Below, piece by piece: positions 60,414 to 64,000 of a DNA stretch of 64,000 bases. Each line of letters opens with the position of its first letter. The stretch's first letter is position 1. The translations under genes and the position numbers were made by a program. The stretch is taken from positions 1,674,001 through 1,738,000 of the forward strand of contig NGZR01000005.1 in the NCBI GenBank assembly GCA_002197995.1, given 5' to 3'. The stretch is from Gaeumannomyces sp. JS-464. Taxonomy: Eukaryota; Ascomycota; Sordariomycetes; Magnaporthales; Magnaporthaceae. A model generated the notes under the pieces. That model made no database searches and had not been told where the DNA came from. It saw nothing but the letters and a program-made list of their open reading frames with translations.

Positions 60414-61590
60414 GGTGGGGCTGCAATCGAGAAAATGCGTGCAACGCGCAAACAAGTGCGAGGATCGGTTCTATAGGCTGCGGCTGCAAGAGGTTGTCGA
60501 CGTGGAAGAAAGGGCTGGAGGTTGACTTTCGAAAGCGCGTGGTGAGTAGCCTATCCGTCGCTGGCTGTGCTGACCCTGCGTCAGTTTTTGGCGGCGCGCG
60601 CTATTCGGCTCGGTTTGGGAGGGCGCAATCCAGGATATTGGGCCGATCGCGAGAGGCGTCTCCAGCCGGGGACAGAAGAAACAAAAAATAGAGAGGAACA
60701 GGCTGATGGAGCCGGCAAGGATATCGGCGGCGCACAAAGAATTGTGTGTCTGGCCAGGCCCAGATTCCAGCATCAGAGTTTGGGCTCGATTGTCGGCGCT
60801 GCGCTCGCGAGATTTTTTGTTTAATTGACAGACAGGTAAACTCGTGCACCACAAAAACGGTCGCGTCTTGTAAGGTGACGACGTGTGAAGTGGGTGGGCG
60901 GCTGGTCACAGCTTGGTGGAGAAGTGATGTGGGTCGATCCCCTGGAATGCAAGAGATGCTTTCATAAAGTCCCTCGTCTGCTGTCCGCTGAGCAACAATA
61001 CTTTGTCGGAGCCTGCTTTCTTGGGTTTCTGCCCCACCTACTAGCGCGGGAAGGGGTTGTTCGGGTCGCACTTGGAGCTTTGACCACGGGGATGACCAGC
61101 CGCATGGACGCCACTGACCCCTCCGGCTCCAGAAATGGAAGGCCAAATTCCTGGCAGGCGGCGAACATCAACGCGAAAAGGGGAAGGGAAAAAAAATTGA
61201 AGGATAAAAAAAAGGGACGCGGACGGACGGACCACAACCAGCCACGTTACCACGAAAGGCCCATCCAGTCCAATATATTGATCAACCTTCATTGCCACGA
61301 GAGTCTGGGAAGGGAGGGAAACACTTATACGAGGACCCACTGACATGTTTGAATTTTCTTGATGTTGCAGTTTGCACGAGGAAGTCAAGCAGAGGGAGCA
61401 TATACGAAATAAGCGCTTGCGCATCATGGAGGTCAAAGATGGCGCACACACTCCACAAAATGGAGATAGCAAACAAAGCAAACGCGGGCCTCCACAGCCC
61501 CCATCGTGTGGGTAATGGACAACAATTAAACCCCAGCCGGCCCAGATGTCCAAATCAGAAAAAGAGACAGCACCCAGCCTTAGCTGGACC
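60414..61590. other. Intergenic region upstream of the forkhead gene
   Basis: Promoter side of the forkhead gene and 3' flank of the peroxiredoxin-like gene. No recognisable gene. An AAAAAAAATTGAAGGATAAA tract lies near 61190-61212. Confidence 0.5.
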
Positions 61591-62331
61591 CTAGAGACCC
61601 GCCCCCGGCACGCGCAGCGCAACGAGGGCCATCTTGAGGTCCGGGATCTCGTCGCTCGAGCTGGCAACCTGGGTCCAGCGCACCACCCCAGCGCGTCGAC
61701 GGCGAATGCGCCGCCAGTCTGCCAGCGGGAGCCGCTCTCGGTGGCGCGGTTCGCTATCCGGTCCGTCTGTGAGAGCCGGACGGCGCTCGCGATGATCCGG
61801 GGGTTCCAGACGGAGTAGGAGCCCAGGCCCAAACCCACGCCGCGTAAAGGTCGCGTGCCTCGTCCACCACACGCGAACCTCCCACTCCCGCCCACCTCCT
61901 CGACCCAGCGCTCCGTTGCGGCCTCGGACGAGTGCGACACGGCGATGCAGCGGATGCCTTTGTACTTGGTCGAGAGTTCTGCCAGGTTCCTAAAGGTCTT
62001 TTCGGCGACTGTGTTTTTTTAGGTTTGTCGGAATAAGCAAGTGGCGGGTGTTCGTATATTGCGGGGTGAGTGGGTGGGTGTAAGTGACCAAGAGCCCCCA
62101 TGCCACTATGGGCCGGGCATTTTTTCGATATCAGTCTAGCGAGAGGTGGGACTTACAGGGACATCCGCAGTGCCGGAGAAACACCACGATTGTGGGCTTC
62201 CCAGTGGGAAAGGGGAGCTTCGCCGAGCTTGGGGCCCTGTCGCCCAGCTTCAGAGCCGCGGCGACCTCTTTTGCGGGAGGGGCCACGTACGACTGCGCCT
62301 CCTGGGCGACGTACTTCCTCAGGCTCTCCAT
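61591..62331 (-). CDS. AhpC/TSA-like thioredoxin-fold protein, PRXL2/AAED1 group (frame-broken)
   Basis: Probable peroxiredoxin-like antioxidant enzyme. Exons on the minus strand are 62331-62157 and 62008-61591. The start is MESLRKYVAQEAQSYVAPPA, then LKLGDRAPSSAKLPFPTGKP, and a strand leading to the candidate redox site VVFLRHCGCPF at the exon junction. The second exon continues EKTFRNLAELSTKYKGIRCI and AVSHSSEAATERWVEEVGG. After this at least three single-base shifts are needed to read WEVRVVVDEARDLYAAWGLG, SYSVWNPRIIAS, ESGSRWQTGGAFAVDA and VVRWTQVASSSDEIPDLKMA, ending VPGAGL. About 197 residues. CGC-P replaces the usual peroxiredoxin PxxxT/SxxC motif, consistent with the AAED1-like group. 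Function is inferred from the fold only. Confidence 0.75.
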
Positions 62332-62640
62332 GACACACAGCGGCCTCTGGATGGGCGTTGTCGTCGTTGCAATTGTAATTTCGTGGTTCCAAGACAAACG
62401 ATGTCTGAGGTTGCGTGTCGGGCTGGCAAGGTTGGGCGGTTTTTTGGGCCATTTGTATCAGTTGTGACGATGACGTCTGCCTGAGCGGTCTGAGACGGCA
62501 CTGGGGGCAGTTTATACCCGCACTGAACTCGCAGAACTGCCCGCCGCTATGGAGTCCACATAGTATCAAATTCGTGCCTGGCACTCACCCCATTTTCACC
62601 TGACGCTTTATTTCGCCACACGGGCAGGCAGTTCGAAAAG
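62332..62640. promoter_or_regulatory. Short divergent promoter region (peroxiredoxin-like / DML1)
   Basis: 309 bases separate the two divergent start codons, so both promoters must lie here or overlap the coding ends. No TATA box or defined operator was recognised. Confidence 0.5.
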
Positions 62641-64000
62641 ATGCACGAAATAATAACGCTGCAGCTGGGCCAGCCAAGTAATTATTTGGCAACGCACTTC
62701 TGGAATGCGCAGGTACTGTATTACCGAATTCGAAGCCTTGATGTGGTGCCTAGGTGCATGTGCTAAGGCAGGCAGGGGTGTGCCGCAAAAATATAGGAGG
62801 CATACTTCACCTATTCTGACGACGAGGAGTCGCCGGTAAACCACGATGTGCACTGGAGGCCGGGCATAGGGGCGGATGGCTCCGATACCTACATGCCCCG
62901 GACCGTCATATATGACCTGAAGGGCGGCTTTGGCTCCATGCGCAAGATCAACGCTCTCTACGACGCCCAAGATGACCAGCCCCCACAGGCACTGTGGTGA
63001 GTCTGATCTCACTTAATGACAGTTCGTTTCTCTTTGACGGGAGGGTTACTGAGACCTGGCTGGGGGACACTGAAAAGGAGCGGCAAGACCGTGGTCCAGA
63101 AGCAGGCTCCCATCGAGCTAGCCGAGTATCAGCAGAGCCTGGAGAAGGGCGAGGCGCCCGCGGAGCTAACACCCGGGTCGGTACGATACTGGTCTGACTT
63201 CAACCGCGTCTTTATGCACCCTCGTTCCGTCGTGCAGCTCAACGACTACGAACTCAACTCGTCCATCCAGCCTTTTGAGCGCTGGAACACGGGCGAGGAG
63301 CTCTTTGCCGAGCTCGACAAGGAACACGATCTCCTCGACCGTGACCTGCGCCCCTTCGTCGAGGAGGCCGACCACATGCAGGCCATTCAGGTATTCACAA
63401 CTATTGACGATGCTTGGGCCGGCTTCGCTGCTCGCTACGCTGAGCGTCTGCGCGACGAGTACGCAAAATCGGTCGTCTGGATCTGGGGCCTGCAGGACTC
63501 CGCCCGGGTCTGAACAGGGTTGGTTCTTCTACCCAACAGCCGACTTGATTTGCGTGAAAAACAAAGCTGTGGCTAGATTAAACGGGGCATGCTAACAGCA
63601 AGTCTAGGACCAACGTCTCCTGAGGATGTCCAACAAGGCCCGCGCCCTGACGGAGCTCTACAAGCAGGCATCAATCCTGATACCTTTCTCCATGCCGCGG
63701 TCCCCAGCCTCGCACAGGGGACTGTTGTCACAACTGGATACCACATGCCGCTGGCACACATCAGCCCTACTTGCCACGGCCCTCGAGACGGCCACTCTGC
63801 CGTCCAGGCTTAAGCGGGGACCCAATAGCGACAGCATGGACGGAATGGCCGAGTGGCTCAACGTCATGGGAAGGCAGACCATCGCGACTCTGCAGATGGA
63901 CGTTGTGCACGAGGAGCCCGACGACTCGTCATCAGACCCCAGGCAGCGGCCGGATGTCCTCAAGAGGTACGCCATCGACGGCGGAGATGAGTATGACGGC
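62641..64000 (+). CDS. DML1: Dml1/misato mtDNA inheritance protein (3' truncated by window)
   Basis: Tubulin-related protein of the misato/DML1 family, needed for partitioning mitochondria and mtDNA. Exons are 62641-62712, 62797-62996, 63078-63507 and 63608 to beyond 64000; phases agree without frame breaks. The start is [20 protein letters not shown], followed across the first intron by [22 protein letters not shown], the misato segment I. Next come [20 protein letters not shown], then (third exon, after a GAAAAG acceptor) [20 protein letters not shown] and [20 protein letters not shown]. The fourth exon gives [20 protein letters not shown] and [16 protein letters not shown], and is open to the edge. 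The third intron has an unusual GTCTGA donor but keeps phase. About 365 residues are visible. Confidence 0.9.

Noticed and set aside
1..64000. Secondary-metabolite or other functional gene cluster
   Set aside because: No PKS, NRPS, terpene synthase or P450 gene seen, and neighbouring genes belong to unrelated core functions.

Overview
The window is nuclear DNA of a filamentous ascomycete, most likely a Sordariomycete. This rests on short GT-AG introns with CTAAC-type branch sites, GC-rich coding DNA, long T/A homopolymers in the spacers, and the gene families seen (Vts1, PalB-type calpain, Clu1, Dml1, fungal Fre, FHA-forkhead). No bacterial operon, CRISPR array, rRNA or intact tRNA was seen. 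Gene order resembles ordinary core fungal chromosome with wide, almost gene-free spacers. No secondary-metabolite cluster or complete autonomous transposon is evident.

Layout: septin-type GTPase, 5' end outside the window (1-1924, +); Vts1 RNA-binding protein (3631-5579, -); ribosomal protein eL29 (9116-9680, -); peroxisomal ATP carrier Ant1 (10727-11995, -); DUF2985 membrane protein (15694-16646, +); tRNA-splicing endonuclease subunit Sen15-like (17340-17924, +); zinc alcohol dehydrogenase-like MDR protein (18150-19724, -); an 8.7 kb gene-free stretch ending at a C2H2 transcription factor (28477-30184, +); a degraded interval with isolated exons (31.2-32.5 kb); PalB/Rim13 calpain (32799-35818, -); SLC35F6-like transporter (37260-38652, +); Yippee protein (39561-40165, -); Clu1/Tif31 (41699-45698, -); an unrecognised basic-tailed protein (47138-49706, +); ferric/cupric reductase (54132-55990, +); Fkh1/2-type forkhead factor (58086-60413, -); a peroxiredoxin-like protein (61591-62331, -) divergent from Dml1/misato (62641 to the right edge, +).

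The genes do not form one pathway. They are housekeeping (translation, tRNA splicing, mitochondrial distribution and inheritance, peroxisomal ATP import), regulatory (Vts1, forkhead, C2H2, the PalB step of ambient pH signalling) and membrane or redox functions.

The strongest unexpected signal is technical or evolutionary. At least ten otherwise conserved genes carry single-base frame breaks, several next to short homopolymers, while six others are clean. Essential genes such as Clu1 and Sen15 are affected, and Sen15 has two compensating breaks, so sequence error is the simplest reading. The PalB-like gene is broken far more densely than the rest although its Cys/His/Asn triad is intact. Other items for a second look are a 269 bp MITE-like element with TA duplications between eL29 and ANT1, a 9 bp minisatellite beside a transposon-like relic, and the long empty region upstream of the C2H2 gene. 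I found no convincing new biological system.
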